Below are positions 50,156-59,200 of a stretch of 64,000 nt of DNA, in pieces. The notes beneath the pieces were generated by a model. That model did no database searches. It was not told the DNA's origin and saw nothing but the letters and a program-made list of their open reading frames with translations. The stretch's first letter is position 1; each line of letters begins with the position of its first letter. The position numbers and the translations under genes were made by a program. The stretch lies in the NCBI GenBank assembly GCA_035571835.1, contig DATNBU010000008.1:310001-374000 (forward strand). Direction: 5' to 3'. This stretch comes from Candidatus Limnocylindrales bacterium. GTDB taxonomy: Bacteria > Desulfobacterota > Binatia > UBA1149 > CAITLU01.

Positions 50156-53100
50156 ATGAACTGTTTTCGACCGGTGATCTCGACCTCGGTCGTCGCGCTC
50201 CTGGCGACCACTTCGTTCCTGGCCACGCCTTCGTTCGCCCAGACCGGAACCTGGCGTGGTTACGGCGACGCGTCCGGCTTCCTCAACATCGTTCCGCCCG
50301 GGCAGGACGGCGTACTGAACGATGCCGAGGCCATTCAGTTCGAAGCCGGCACCTATCCACCCCACGTCATCGACCAGCTCTCGATGTATGGAGACCTCGT
50401 CTACAACGCGCCCGGCCTGACCGAAGAACGCATCCAGGAATTCTTCAAGGACGCGTCGTTCGGTGTGCGCGACGACGACGTGGAACGCACGTACTCGCCG
50501 GCGGCCGGCGTCACGATCGTGCGGGACAAGGGTTTCGGCGTACCTCACATTTTCGGCGACACGCGTCACGCGACGATGTTCGGCCAGGGGTATGCGACCG
50601 CCGAAGATCGCCTGTTCCTGATGGACGTGCTGCGCCACGTCGGCCGCGGCCGCATGGCCGAGTTCCTCGGTCCCTCCGAGGCCAACCTTCACATGGACCG
50701 CGAGACGATCGCGGTCGCACCGTACACCGAAGCGGACCTGACGGCGCAGCTCGAGCTCATCCGCACCGGAACGCCGCAAGGTCCGGCGCTGGCCGACGAT
50801 CTCGCCGGCTATATCGAAGGCGTCAATGCGTACGTGGCCGAGGCGCGTCTGGATGCGACGAAGCGGCCGGCGGAGTACGACGCGCTGCAGATCGTGCTGC
50901 AGGATTTCAAAGCCGAAGACGTCGTGGCGATCGCGTCTCTGGTGGGCGGGATTTTCGGAAAAGGCGGCGGAGGCGAGCTGCTGAATCACTGCGGTCTCAC
51001 GCGCATGACCGGCGAGCTCGGAAGCGCGACCACGGCCCGTCAGGTCTTCGACGATTTCCACTTCAGCGACGATCCCGAAGCTCCGACGACGTCGCGAACC
51101 TATACGCCGTACATGCAGGATCTCGGTCCGTTCGATCCGGCATCCAGCCCCGACGTCGATTGCAATTCGCTGGTTCCCATCGATCCGACCGGCGACGACG
51201 TCCAGGAGCTGCTCGAGGATCTCGAAGACGGATTGACCGGCCTCAACATCGGCGCCGGGGCGATGAGCAACGCGATGTTGATCTCGGCAGAGCACACGCA
51301 GACCGGGCATCCCATCGCGGTGTTCGGGCCGCAGACCGGCTACTACATGCCGCAGCTGCTCGTCGAGAAGGACGTGCACGGACCGGGGATCGACGCTCGA
51401 GGCGTCGCATTCGCCGGCACCGATCTTTATGTGCAGCTCGGGCGCGGACGGAACTACGCGTGGTCGGCGACGTCAGCCGGCGGCGACAACGTCGATCAGT
51501 TCGTGCTTCGCCTGTGCGAGCCCGGAGGCGGCGCGGCCACCATCCAGTCCATGGGCTACCTCCGCAACGGCGTCTGCGAGCCGATCGAAACCTGGCAGCA
51601 CGTGCAGGTGACCAAGCCGTCGGCCGGCGGCATTCCGATCGGGCCGCAGATCATCTACTCGTGGCGAGTCGAGCGCACGGCGCACTACGGCCCGCTCGTT
51701 GGCAGAGGGACGCTGACCGATGGAACGCCGGTTGCGATCGCAACGCTGCGCACGACCTACCGGAACGAGCTCGGGTCGGCCATCGGCTTCGCCGAGATCA
51801 ACAATCCCGATTTCATGGCTGACGGCTATCCGGCCTTCCAGCAGGCAATGGGGCGCGACGTCGATTACACGTTCAACTGGTTCTACATCGACGGCGCGAA
51901 CATCGGCTACCAGCACTCGTGCCGCTGTCCGAAGCGCGCGCCAGGAGTCGACCCGTATCTTCCCGCGTGGGGCGACGGCCGCTTCGACTGGAACGGATTC
52001 CTGACGCTCGCCGAACAGCCGTCGGCGCTGAATCCGCCGGAAGGATTCCTGACGTCGTGGAACAACAAGCAGGCGCCGGGTTTTCGCGCCAACGACCGCA
52101 ATTTCTCGTACGGGCCGACCTATCGAAGCCACATGTTCGACGTTCGCGTCGAGCCGCTCGTGGCGGCCGGCGGCGCGGTACGGACCGACATGGTCGATGC
52201 GATGGAAGACGCCGGCACGTGCGATCTGCGCGGCCAGGACGTGCTGCCGCTTCTCCTCGATGTGCTCGGCCCGACGGCGCCGGTCGGTGCCGATGCACGC
52301 GCGCAGGACATGCGCGACCGGCTTGCGGAATGGGCGGACAACGGCACGCACCGTCGCGACTTCGACCACGATGGCGAGTACGACGACCCGCAGTCGCCCG
52401 CGATCATCGATGCGTGGTGGCCGCGGCTGTCGCGCGCGATCTTCGACGCCGGAAGCGGACACGCGTTCGACAACCTCGGCATCGGTTTCGACGACGGCAA
52501 CCGTCGTGCGCACATCGGCTCGGCGTTCCAGGACGGAAGCTACAGCATCGTGCTCAAGGACATGCGCCAGGTCCTCGGGATGCCGGTCAGCGGAACGCTT
52601 TCGCGGATCTATTGCGGCGGCGGCGATCTATCGGCATGTCGCGACGTGCTCTGGCAGGCAATGTCGCAGGCAGCGGCGGACCTCGAAGCCGAGTTTGGTG
52701 ATCCCGCAGTAGAGAGCTGGAAACGTGCGATCGCCGACGAAGATGTGCGCCACGTTGCGGCCGGAGTCCCGACCGTGCCCGCCATCCACTGGATCAATCG
52801 TCCGACGTTCCAGCAGGTCGTCCAGATCGGCGAGGCCGATGCGTTCGCGTGCGAAAGCTCGCGAACGTCCGATGCTGCGGCCAAACAGCCGCTCGCGATC
52901 GAGAGCGTTTTCGGTGACGGCACGCTGGTGGTCGGCAAACCGAAGGCAGTCTGCGAGGCCGCGGAAGTCGGCGAGACGGCGATCCGCAATGAGGGTGCGC
53001 ATCTGGCCTGTTACCGCGCGCGTGCGCAGTCGTCCGAGGAGATTTCGACGCCGCGCACGGCGAGCCTGCATTCGCCGTTCGTCTCCGGCGGGGTTGCGCT

Positions 53101-53479
53101 GTCTCGTGTCAACAGTCTTTGCATCGCGGCAGAAGTCGACGGCGAAGCGTCGCCTGCTGCTCCGAGCGCACGGCAGTGTTTCCGCGCATCGCTCACCGAC
53201 GCGTCGGATCCAGACATCGAGATTCCGGTGACCGATGATTTCGGAACCAGGTCGATGCGGCTGGTGCGTCTCGACTCCGTCTGTCTGCCCGTTTCGACCC
53301 CGGCTCACGCCCTGGTGGATGCGACCGGGGACCTGGCCTGCTTCCGCGTACGCAGGGCAAAAGGCGAAGAGCGCTTCACGGCGCAGGACGTCAACGTCGT
53401 GACCGAGCTCGGAGCCAGCACGCAGTCTCTCGTACGTGACGATCTCGTCTGCGTTCCGGCGCGAGTCGAGGTCGACTGA
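50156..53479 (+). CDS. Penicillin-acylase-family Ntn hydrolase with C-terminal repeat tail
   Basis: The 1107-residue protein has a signal peptide (VVALLATTSFLATPSFA) and a penicillin-acylase precursor: alpha segment with TIVRDKGFGVPHIFGDT and TAEDRLFLMDVLRHVGRGRMAEFLG, spacer, then the autocleavage site at Ser371 (GAMSNAMLI), which becomes the N-terminal nucleophile of the beta chain. The substrate is an amide or acyl-homoserine lactone rather than necessarily penicillin. Beyond the core (about residue 910) there are three to four Cys-containing repeats of the FGxxxLxVxxxxxLC(V/I)PA...L(A/V)CYRxR type, resembling DUF7450 modules, making it longer than usual. ATG 50156 has GGGAGGGA upstream. 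Confidence 0.85.
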   Translation: MNCFRPVISTSVVALLATTSFLATPSFAQTGTWRGYGDASGFLNIVPPGQDGVLNDAEAIQFEAGTYPPHVIDQLSMYGDLVYNAPGLTEERIQEFFKDASFGVRDDDVERTYSPAAGVTIVRDKGFGVPHIFGDTRHATMFGQGYATAEDRLFLMDVLRHVGRGRMAEFLGPSEANLHMDRETIAVAPYTEADLTAQLELIRTGTPQGPALADDLAGYIEGVNAYVAEARLDATKRPAEYDALQIVLQDFKAEDVVAIASLVGGIFGKGGGGELLNHCGLTRMTGELGSATTARQVFDDFHFSDDPEAPTTSRTYTPYMQDLGPFDPASSPDVDCNSLVPIDPTGDDVQELLEDLEDGLTGLNIGAGAMSNAMLISAEHTQTGHPIAVFGPQTGYYMPQLLVEKDVHGPGIDARGVAFAGTDLYVQLGRGRNYAWSATSAGGDNVDQFVLRLCEPGGGAATIQSMGYLRNGVCEPIETWQHVQVTKPSAGGIPIGPQIIYSWRVERTAHYGPLVGRGTLTDGTPVAIATLRTTYRNELGSAIGFAEINNPDFMADGYPAFQQAMGRDVDYTFNWFYIDGANIGYQHSCRCPKRAPGVDPYLPAWGDGRFDWNGFLTLAEQPSALNPPEGFLTSWNNKQAPGFRANDRNFSYGPTYRSHMFDVRVEPLVAAGGAVRTDMVDAMEDAGTCDLRGQDVLPLLLDVLGPTAPVGADARAQDMRDRLAEWADNGTHRRDFDHDGEYDDPQSPAIIDAWWPRLSRAIFDAGSGHAFDNLGIGFDDGNRRAHIGSAFQDGSYSIVLKDMRQVLGMPVSGTLSRIYCGGGDLSACRDVLWQAMSQAAADLEAEFGDPAVESWKRAIADEDVRHVAAGVPTVPAIHWINRPTFQQVVQIGEADAFACESSRTSDAAAKQPLAIESVFGDGTLVVGKPKAVCEAAEVGETAIRNEGAHLACYRARAQSSEEISTPRTASLHSPFVSGGVALSRVNSLCIAAEVDGEASPAAPSARQCFRASLTDASDPDIEIPVTDDFGTRSMRLVRLDSVCLPVSTPAHALVDATGDLACFRVRRAKGEERFTAQDVNVVTELGASTQSLVRDDLVCVPARVEVD

Positions 53480-53540
53480 CCGGACCGTCTTCCGCTCGAC
53501 CGAGAGTCTACCCTCCCAGCTCCCGGTCGAACGGAAGGAA

Positions 53541-53573
53541 GGCGAGCCCGCCGCTGCTCACGGCGGGCTCGCC
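53541..53573 (+). terminator. Strong hairpin after the penicillin acylase gene
   Basis: GGCGAGCCCGCCG pairs perfectly with CGGCGGGCTCGCC around a seven-base loop, 61 bases after the stop. No run of T follows (GCGTTTGTG), so factor-independent termination is likely only if the stem alone suffices. Confidence 0.6.
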
Positions 53574-53673
53574 GCGTTTGTGCGCAAACCCTTCGTCTTT
53601 CGTGCGAAACGCAGGCCCGAGTGGCGTAACCCGTACTTGCTGGCCGGCGGATGGGCGCTTAGCTTTGTAGGGG

Positions 53674-55431
53674 ATGTCTGTCTCCAGCAACACCAGCACC
53701 GCCGACGATGCCGCCACAACCTCCGGAGTGACGCTTCGGAAGACGATGCGGCACTTCGTAAGCATTGCCCGCGCATTCTTCATTCAGTCCCGTCACAGGC
53801 GCCGCGCCTGTACGTATCTTGCGATCACGCTTGCGTTCGCACTGGCCGTCGGCGGCGTCCAGGTACTGATGAGCTACGCGGGCCGCGATTTCATGACCGC
53901 GATCTCGCAGAAAAACTTCGACGGTTACTGGATAGCGCTGTACTGGTACCTCGGGACGTTCGTTCTCGCTGTCCCCATCGGGGTCTACTATCGCTGGATG
54001 GAAGAGCGCCTCGGGCTGATGTGGCGAGAATCATTGTCCGAGCATCTGATCGAGCGCTATTTCAACAACCGCGCGTACTACCGGTTGCGCGGCGGCGATG
54101 CGGTCGACAACCCGGATCAGCGTATCGGCGAAGACGTCCGTCTGTTCACGACAAAGTCGCTGACGTTCTTTCTGATCATGCTCAATGCCACGGTCACCGT
54201 GATCGCCTTCATCGGCGTGCTGTGGACGATCTCCAAGCTGCTCGTGACAGTGCTTTTCCTGTACGCCGTCGCCGGAACCGTGGGCAGCGTCCTGATCGGG
54301 CGGCGCCTCGTGCGCCTTCACTATCACCAGTACGCCCGCGAAGCCGATCTCCGCTACGGCCTCGTGCGCGTACGCGACAACGCCGAGTCGATCGCATTCT
54401 ATCGCGGAGAGCGCCGCGAGCACGCCGATCTGCTCATGCGCCTGCTGCGCGCGCTGCGCAACACGGCGGCCATCATCGGCTGGAACCGGAATCTCGGATT
54501 CTTCTCGAACAGCTACAACTACGCTGCGCTCGTGCTGCCGACGGTCATCGTCGCACCGATGTACATGCGCGGGGAGATCGAATTCGGCGTGGTCACGCAG
54601 GCGGCGGGGGCGTTCGCGCAGGTGCTTGCGGCGGCCTCGCTCATCATCACGCAGTTCGAGCAGCTGAGCGATTACCTCGCGAACGCGCAGCGTCTCGGAA
54701 TGCTGTGGGAAAACCTCGACGAATTCGACGCGGAGGAAGAGCGCATCGCGCGTGAATCCCAGCTCGAAATCGAAGAGGACAGCCGTTTGATCCGGCTCGA
54801 GGACCTCACCGTCTGTACTCCGAAGGACGAGCGTGAGCTCGTGCAGAACCTGTCGCTCGAGCTGCGCAAAGGGCAGAGCATCCTCATCATGGGACCGAGC
54901 GGATCCGGCAAGAGCTCGCTGCTGCGAACCATCGCGGGCCTGTGGCCGACCGGCAAGGGCATGCTCGAACGTCCGCCGCTTTCCGAGCTGATGTTCCTGC
55001 CGCAGCGGCCGTACATGGTCGAAGGCACGCTGCGCGACCAGCTGCTGTACCCGTATCCTCAGCAGAAGATCAGCGACGAGGAGATCCGCGAGATCGTCGA
55101 CAAGGTGAACCTGTCCGACGTTTTTGACCGCGTGGACGGCGATCTCGACCGGCAGGTCGACTGGGTCAACATCCTGTCGATCGGCGAGCAGCAGCGCGTA
55201 GCGTTTGCCCGCGTGCTGCTGCGCAAGCCGCGTTACGTGTTTCTCGACGAGGCAACCAGCGCGCTCGACGAAGACAACGAGGAGCGCATGTACCATCTCG
55301 TGATGGATTCGCACTGCGGCTTCATCAGCGCCGGCCATCGCACGACGTTGATCCAGTTTCATGACCGCGTGCTCCAGCTCGATCGCGAGGGGAACTGGGA
55401 GATCAAAGAGAAGCGGCGGAAAGTCGCGTAA
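53674..55431 (+). CDS. ABC transporter, SbmA/YddA-like transmembrane-ATPase fusion
   Basis: The 585-residue half-transporter joins a six-helix membrane domain (about 45-340, with YYRWMEERLGLMWRESLSEHLIERYF, typical of the SbmA/BacA and ABCD type) to an ATPase. Walker A GPSGSGKSS is at 407-415, the signature LSIGEQQRVAFARVLL and Walker B RYVFLDEATSALDE follow. Homodimers move long-chain acyl-CoA, cobalamin or peptides. A hydrophilic N-terminus of about 25 residues precedes the first helix. It stands alone between the acylase terminator and the porin operon. The substrate is unknown. Confidence 0.92.
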   Translation: MSVSSNTSTADDAATTSGVTLRKTMRHFVSIARAFFIQSRHRRRACTYLAITLAFALAVGGVQVLMSYAGRDFMTAISQKNFDGYWIALYWYLGTFVLAVPIGVYYRWMEERLGLMWRESLSEHLIERYFNNRAYYRLRGGDAVDNPDQRIGEDVRLFTTKSLTFFLIMLNATVTVIAFIGVLWTISKLLVTVLFLYAVAGTVGSVLIGRRLVRLHYHQYAREADLRYGLVRVRDNAESIAFYRGERREHADLLMRLLRALRNTAAIIGWNRNLGFFSNSYNYAALVLPTVIVAPMYMRGEIEFGVVTQAAGAFAQVLAAASLIITQFEQLSDYLANAQRLGMLWENLDEFDAEEERIARESQLEIEEDSRLIRLEDLTVCTPKDERELVQNLSLELRKGQSILIMGPSGSGKSSLLRTIAGLWPTGKGMLERPPLSELMFLPQRPYMVEGTLRDQLLYPYPQQKISDEEIREIVDKVNLSDVFDRVDGDLDRQVDWVNILSIGEQQRVAFARVLLRKPRYVFLDEATSALDEDNEERMYHLVMDSHCGFISAGHRTTLIQFHDRVLQLDREGNWEIKEKRRKVA

Positions 55432-55518
55432 CAGTCCGAACCGGCGAACCCGCCCAACCCCTGCATCCCGTCCGATCCTTGTTCTCGCCTGGCCGGTCAC
55501 CGGCCTCGTGCAGGCGGA

Positions 55519-55552
55519 TTGACTCCCCCAAACGAAAATGAATATAGATTTC
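55519..55552 (+). promoter_or_regulatory. Promoter of the porin/flavin operon with overlapping Fur-box-like site
   Basis: TTGACT (55519-55524) is followed after 18 bases by TATAGA (55543-55548). The AT-rich 19-mer at 55534-55552 agrees with the Fur box consensus GATAATGATAATCATTATC at 12 of 19 positions and covers the -10. The stretch stands out from its GC-rich surroundings. A short hairpin (TGGCC-GAAC-GGCCA, 55557-55570) and GGAGG come before the start at 55594. Confidence 0.5.
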
Positions 55553-55593
55553 AAAATGGCCGAACGGCCACATTTGGAGGGAAGTACAACCCA

Positions 55594-57018
55594 ATGGTTT
55601 CTCGACGGATTATGGGAGCGCTGGCCGCGACCGGCCTGGCTCTGGCTGTAGTTGCGGCGCCCGCGCGGGCGGCAGAGGACCGGGCGATCCGGGCGCAGAT
55701 GGAGGAGCTCGAACGCAAGCAGGAGGCCCTCCAGGCGGAGATGCAGGAGCTTCGCAGGAAGCTCGAAGCCGCACCGCCGGCCGAAACCAAGGTCGTCGAG
55801 GTCGAGCGCAAGCAGAACGTGATCACCGAAGAGGTCCGCAAGATTCGCGAGGCGCTCGCGCTGCCCGAGACGAAGGAGCTCAAGAGCGAGTACGGACTCG
55901 GTCCGGCGGCCTCGAAGGTCTACGGAGTCACGCGCGGCGTGTCACTCGGCAGCTACGGCGAGTTCAACTACAAGAACGTGGTTTCGGACAAGGGCGGGGA
56001 CGACGACGAGTTCGATTTCGAACGGCTGGTTCTGTACACGGGCTACAAGTTCAACGACACCTTCGTGTTCAACTCCGAAATCGAATTCGAGCATATCCTC
56101 ACTGCCGGCGACTCCGACGGTGAAGTGCACGTGGAGTTTGCGAACCTCGACGTGCTGCTCAACAAACGATTGAACATACGGTCGGGTCTGATGCTGGTGC
56201 CGATGGGTTTTCTCAACGAGATGCACGAGCCGCCGTTCTACCACGGCAATCAGCGTCCGGTCGTCGAGGACAAGATCATTCCGAGCACATGGAGCGCCGG
56301 CGGCGTCGGCATATTCGGCGAGCTGCTGCCCGGCCTGACCTATCGCACGTACGCGATTACGGGCCTTGACGCTTCCGGTTTCAATTCCGGCGGCATTCGC
56401 GGCGGCCGGCAGGAAAGCATCGAGAAGGCCGAGGATTTCGCGTGGGTCGGCCGCATCGATTACAGCCCGCTCGAGATGCTCACCATCGGCGGCTCGGCGT
56501 ACCTCGGAGACTCCGGCCAGCACGAGTCGTTCGGCAACGACGGCAACGGCCGCAAAGCCGACGTGTTCACGCAGATCTACGAAGCGCACGGGCAGCTGAG
56601 AACGCACGGCTTCGAAGCGCGGCTGCTCGGAGCGTGGGTCGAAGTCGACGACGCGGCTCTGCTCAGCAGCGACAAGGACATCAACCCGCACACCACCGAG
56701 CCGGACGAGCCCGATCAGCCGGTCGCCAGCTCCCAGTTCGGCTGGTACGGCGAGATCGCCTACAACGTGCTCCCGCTGATCGATCCCGAAACCGGCCACT
56801 ACCTGGCGCCGTGGTTCCGGTATTCGCACGTCGATACGCAGAGCGACATCCCGTCGGGTTTCGACGAGAATCACATCGATGACTTCGATGTCTTCGAGGT
56901 CGGCCTGACCTACAAGCCGATCCCGCAGATCGTCTTCAAGCTCGATTACCGGAACCAGGATCCGAAGTCGGGCGAGCTGCCCGACGAAGTCCGGATCGGA
57001 GCAGGATTTGTGTACTGA
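55594..57018 (+). CDS. Outer-membrane porin-like beta-barrel with N-terminal coiled coil
   Basis: The 474-residue protein has a signal peptide (GLALAVVAAPARA), a coiled coil at about 27-85 (MEELERKQEALQAEMQELRR) and then alternating amphipathic strands ending in GAGFVY with a terminal aromatic residue, the barrel insertion signal. This is the architecture of trimeric phosphate/short-chain-anion porins (OprP/OprO-like) in delta- and gammaproteobacteria; the coiled coil probably trimerises it or spans to peptidoglycan. ATG 55594 follows GGAGG at a slightly long distance. It is first gene of the operon, overlapping the FMN-binding gene by 11 bases. Cargo unknown. Confidence 0.84.
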   Translation: MVSRRIMGALAATGLALAVVAAPARAAEDRAIRAQMEELERKQEALQAEMQELRRKLEAAPPAETKVVEVERKQNVITEEVRKIREALALPETKELKSEYGLGPAASKVYGVTRGVSLGSYGEFNYKNVVSDKGGDDDEFDFERLVLYTGYKFNDTFVFNSEIEFEHILTAGDSDGEVHVEFANLDVLLNKRLNIRSGLMLVPMGFLNEMHEPPFYHGNQRPVVEDKIIPSTWSAGGVGIFGELLPGLTYRTYAITGLDASGFNSGGIRGGRQESIEKAEDFAWVGRIDYSPLEMLTIGGSAYLGDSGQHESFGNDGNGRKADVFTQIYEAHGQLRTHGFEARLLGAWVEVDDAALLSSDKDINPHTTEPDEPDQPVASSQFGWYGEIAYNVLPLIDPETGHYLAPWFRYSHVDTQSDIPSGFDENHIDDFDVFEVGLTYKPIPQIVFKLDYRNQDPKSGELPDEVRIGAGFVY

Positions 57019-57571
57019 CAAGCCGCAGCACGTTCTGGCTGTTGTCCTGCTGGCGACGGGCATCGCGCTTGCGATGCCCGTCGCCGCTGCTCGCGCAAAG
57101 GTCTACCACGCACGGGATGAAGCTCTCGCGCTCGCGTTTCCCGACGCCGAGCGCGTCGAAGCGCGCGACGTCGTTCTCAGCCAGGAACAGCACGATCGCA
57201 TCGAGAAGCTGGCCAGGGCGCCGCTCGATACCAGCCTCATCACGATCTACGTGGGCTGGAAGGGGAGCGCACCCGCTGCCTACGCCATCTTCGACACGCA
57301 CACGGTGCGCACGTTTCCGGAAACGTTTCTCGTCGTGATCTCGCCGGATGGAAAGGTGAAAGCCACGCAGGTCCTGGCGTTTCACGAGCCGGAGGAATAC
57401 CTGCCGACGCGGCGCTGGCTCGATACCTTCCAGGGCGCCGCCCTCGACGACGATCTGCAGGTTGGCCGGCACGTCGCGGGAATTTCGGGGTCCACGCTTT
57501 CCACGCGGGCCGTCACGTCGGGAATCCGCCGTGCGCTGGCTATCTGGAACGTCGTGATCGGGGGCAAGTAG
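57008..57571 (+). CDS. Secreted FMN-binding (RnfG/NqrC-like) domain protein
   Basis: The 187-residue protein has a signal peptide (VLAVVLLATGIALAMPVAAARA) and an FMN_bind domain with the flavinylation motif SGST at 160-163 (HVAGISGSTLSTRAV); Thr163 is the likely covalent FMN acceptor, as in the (S/T)GA(S/T) sites modified by ApbE. Ala is replaced by Ser in the third position, a conservative change. It starts at TTG 57008 inside the porin stop region and is followed by a small membrane protein and ApbE. It should carry electrons in the periplasm. The TTG start is moderately sure. Confidence 0.84.
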   Translation: MCTDKPQHVLAVVLLATGIALAMPVAAARAKVYHARDEALALAFPDAERVEARDVVLSQEQHDRIEKLARAPLDTSLITIYVGWKGSAPAAYAIFDTHTVRTFPETFLVVISPDGKVKATQVLAFHEPEEYLPTRRWLDTFQGAALDDDLQVGRHVAGISGSTLSTRAVTSGIRRALAIWNVVIGGK

Positions 57572-57572
57572 C

Positions 57573-58097
57573 GTGCGATTCGTCGTGACCGGGGAGTGGA
57601 CGCGCAATCACCTGCTCAAGGCGATCGTCTGGTGCTTTCTCTCGTACACGCTGCTGCTGTGGATCAGCAACTTTGCGATGTACTTCACGAAGATGTCGCT
57701 GTCGCCGCAGTCGGTCGTCGAATATTACCTCGGCAGCGAAGAACGGTTCCTGTCGCCGCGCACCATGCAGGGAATGCTCGAGGTCCTGCATTTCCACGCG
57801 TTCGCGATGGGAATCCTGCTGCTGACGCTCACGCACCTGCTGCTGTTCGTTCCAATTTCCATGCGGGCCAAGGCGTGGGGAATCTGCACGGCGTTCGTCT
57901 CCGGAATCGGTGACGAGCTTGCCGGATGGGCGGTGCGCTTCGTGCATCCGGGCTTTGCCGTCGTGAAGGTCGGATTCTTCGTGCTGCTGCAGACTGTGCT
58001 GCTGGTGCTGATGGTCCTCGTCGCGCGCGCTCTTCTTTTCGAGCAGCCGAGCGCTTATACCGACAGCGACCCGGAAGCCGACGAACTCGAATCGTGA
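57573..58097 (+). CDS. Four-helix membrane protein with conserved-looking histidines
   Basis: The 174-residue protein has four membrane helices (about 15-38, 70-93, 101-122, 127-156). His73, His75 and His88 are in or next to helix 2, and His125 at the end of helix 3; two in-line histidines 15 residues apart could bind heme b. I do not recognise the family. GTG 57573 begins one base after the FMN gene stop, and the end overlaps apbE in GTGA, so it is tightly part of the operon. It may pass electrons between the membrane and the flavoprotein; this is inference. Confidence 0.75.
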   Translation: MRFVVTGEWTRNHLLKAIVWCFLSYTLLLWISNFAMYFTKMSLSPQSVVEYYLGSEERFLSPRTMQGMLEVLHFHAFAMGILLLTLTHLLLFVPISMRAKAWGICTAFVSGIGDELAGWAVRFVHPGFAVVKVGFFVLLQTVLLVLMVLVARALLFEQPSAYTDSDPEADELES

Positions 58098-59083
58098 AGC
58101 TCGCGGCGGCCCTCGCGTTCACGATTCTGCTTGTTTGCGCTTCGGCTTCGCATGCCGCCGTCGCACGCGACGGCCAGCCGGTGATGGGCACTGTGCTGAC
58201 GGTTACGGTGGTTGCCGGCGATCGCGCGACCGCCGAGCGACTGGTCAACGAAGCAATCGACGAGGCCCGCCGCTGGGACGATGCGCTGACCATCTGGCGA
58301 GACGATGGCGAGCTTGCGCGATTCAATCGCCGTGCGGGCAAAGGCGCGTCGCCTGTCAGCGCGAGGCTCGAGCACGGCCTGCTCGCGATGCTCGAGCTCT
58401 CGAAACAGAGCGGCGGGGCATTCGAGCCCGCAGTTGCGATGCTTCCGGAACGCGGCGACGCGCACGCGCTGCTTCGCCGGGTCGGCGATTGTCTGGCTGT
58501 AACGCCGGCGCATGACGGGGCCGGCGTTCGCAGCGCATCGCGTAGGGCAACCACCGCTGCACCGGAGCACGCGACCGCGAAGCTCGATGCAGGCTGCGCT
58601 CTGGATCCCGGCGGAATCGGCAAGGGCCTGGCGCTGGATGCGATCGTGGCGTTGCTCTCGGGTCGCGGAGCGACGGCGGTGTTTCTCGACTTCGGTGGAT
58701 CGAGCCAGACCGCCATTGGAGCTCCGCCGGGAAACTCGCGCGGCTGGCCCGTCCTGATCAGCGGACTTGCCGACGGCAAGACGCACGGAACGGTCCTTCT
58801 CAACGACTCGTCGCTGTCGACGTCGCGTTCCGGTGCGACCGACACCAGACCGATCCTGGATCCGCGCACGAAGCTTCCGGTCCCCGGGCCCCGTCTCGCG
58901 ACGGTTCTGGCACGGTCGGCGACGGCGGCGGACGCCTGGTCCACGGCCCTGGTCGTGCTCGGCGAGGATGGCATCGAGAAGGCAAGGGCAGCGAATCTGC
59001 AGGTGTTTCTGGAAAGCGCCCGAGGAGCCTCGGCCACGCCAGGTTTCCCTTTTGATCATTCCAGCGCCCCCGGAAGGGAATGA
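58094..59083 (+). CDS. apbE: FAD:protein FMN transferase (ApbE), exported
   Basis: The 329-residue protein has a signal peptide (ALAFTILLVCASASHA) and ApbE motifs: RDGQPVMGTVLTVTVVA, ALDPGGIGKGLALDAIV and FLDFGGSS, and near the end the segment SLSTSRSG...RPILDPRTKLPVP...ATAADAWSTALVVLG. The enzyme links FMN from FAD to a Thr or Ser of partner proteins in the periplasm using Mg2+. The usual His in the HIxDPRTG motif is Pro-Ile here (RPILDPRT), a variation seen in some members. GTG 58094 overlaps the upstream stop. The FMN-binding protein two genes earlier is the obvious target. Confidence 0.92.
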   Translation: MKLAAALAFTILLVCASASHAAVARDGQPVMGTVLTVTVVAGDRATAERLVNEAIDEARRWDDALTIWRDDGELARFNRRAGKGASPVSARLEHGLLAMLELSKQSGGAFEPAVAMLPERGDAHALLRRVGDCLAVTPAHDGAGVRSASRRATTAAPEHATAKLDAGCALDPGGIGKGLALDAIVALLSGRGATAVFLDFGGSSQTAIGAPPGNSRGWPVLISGLADGKTHGTVLLNDSSLSTSRSGATDTRPILDPRTKLPVPGPRLATVLARSATAADAWSTALVVLGEDGIEKARAANLQVFLESARGASATPGFPFDHSSAPGRE

Positions 59084-59200
59084 TTTGAAAATGAAAGTCA
59101 GATTCCGCATGATTCGTGGGCGTCACGTCGAGCGGCCCCGAAGCCGGCAAGTGACCGAGCGGAACGAAAGGCACGGAGCCACCGACACGGAGCCACCGAG

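Noticed and set aside
50156-53479. Beta-lactam resistance gene
   Set aside because: The penicillin acylase family mostly acts on other amides and lactones; nothing here indicates a beta-lactam substrate.
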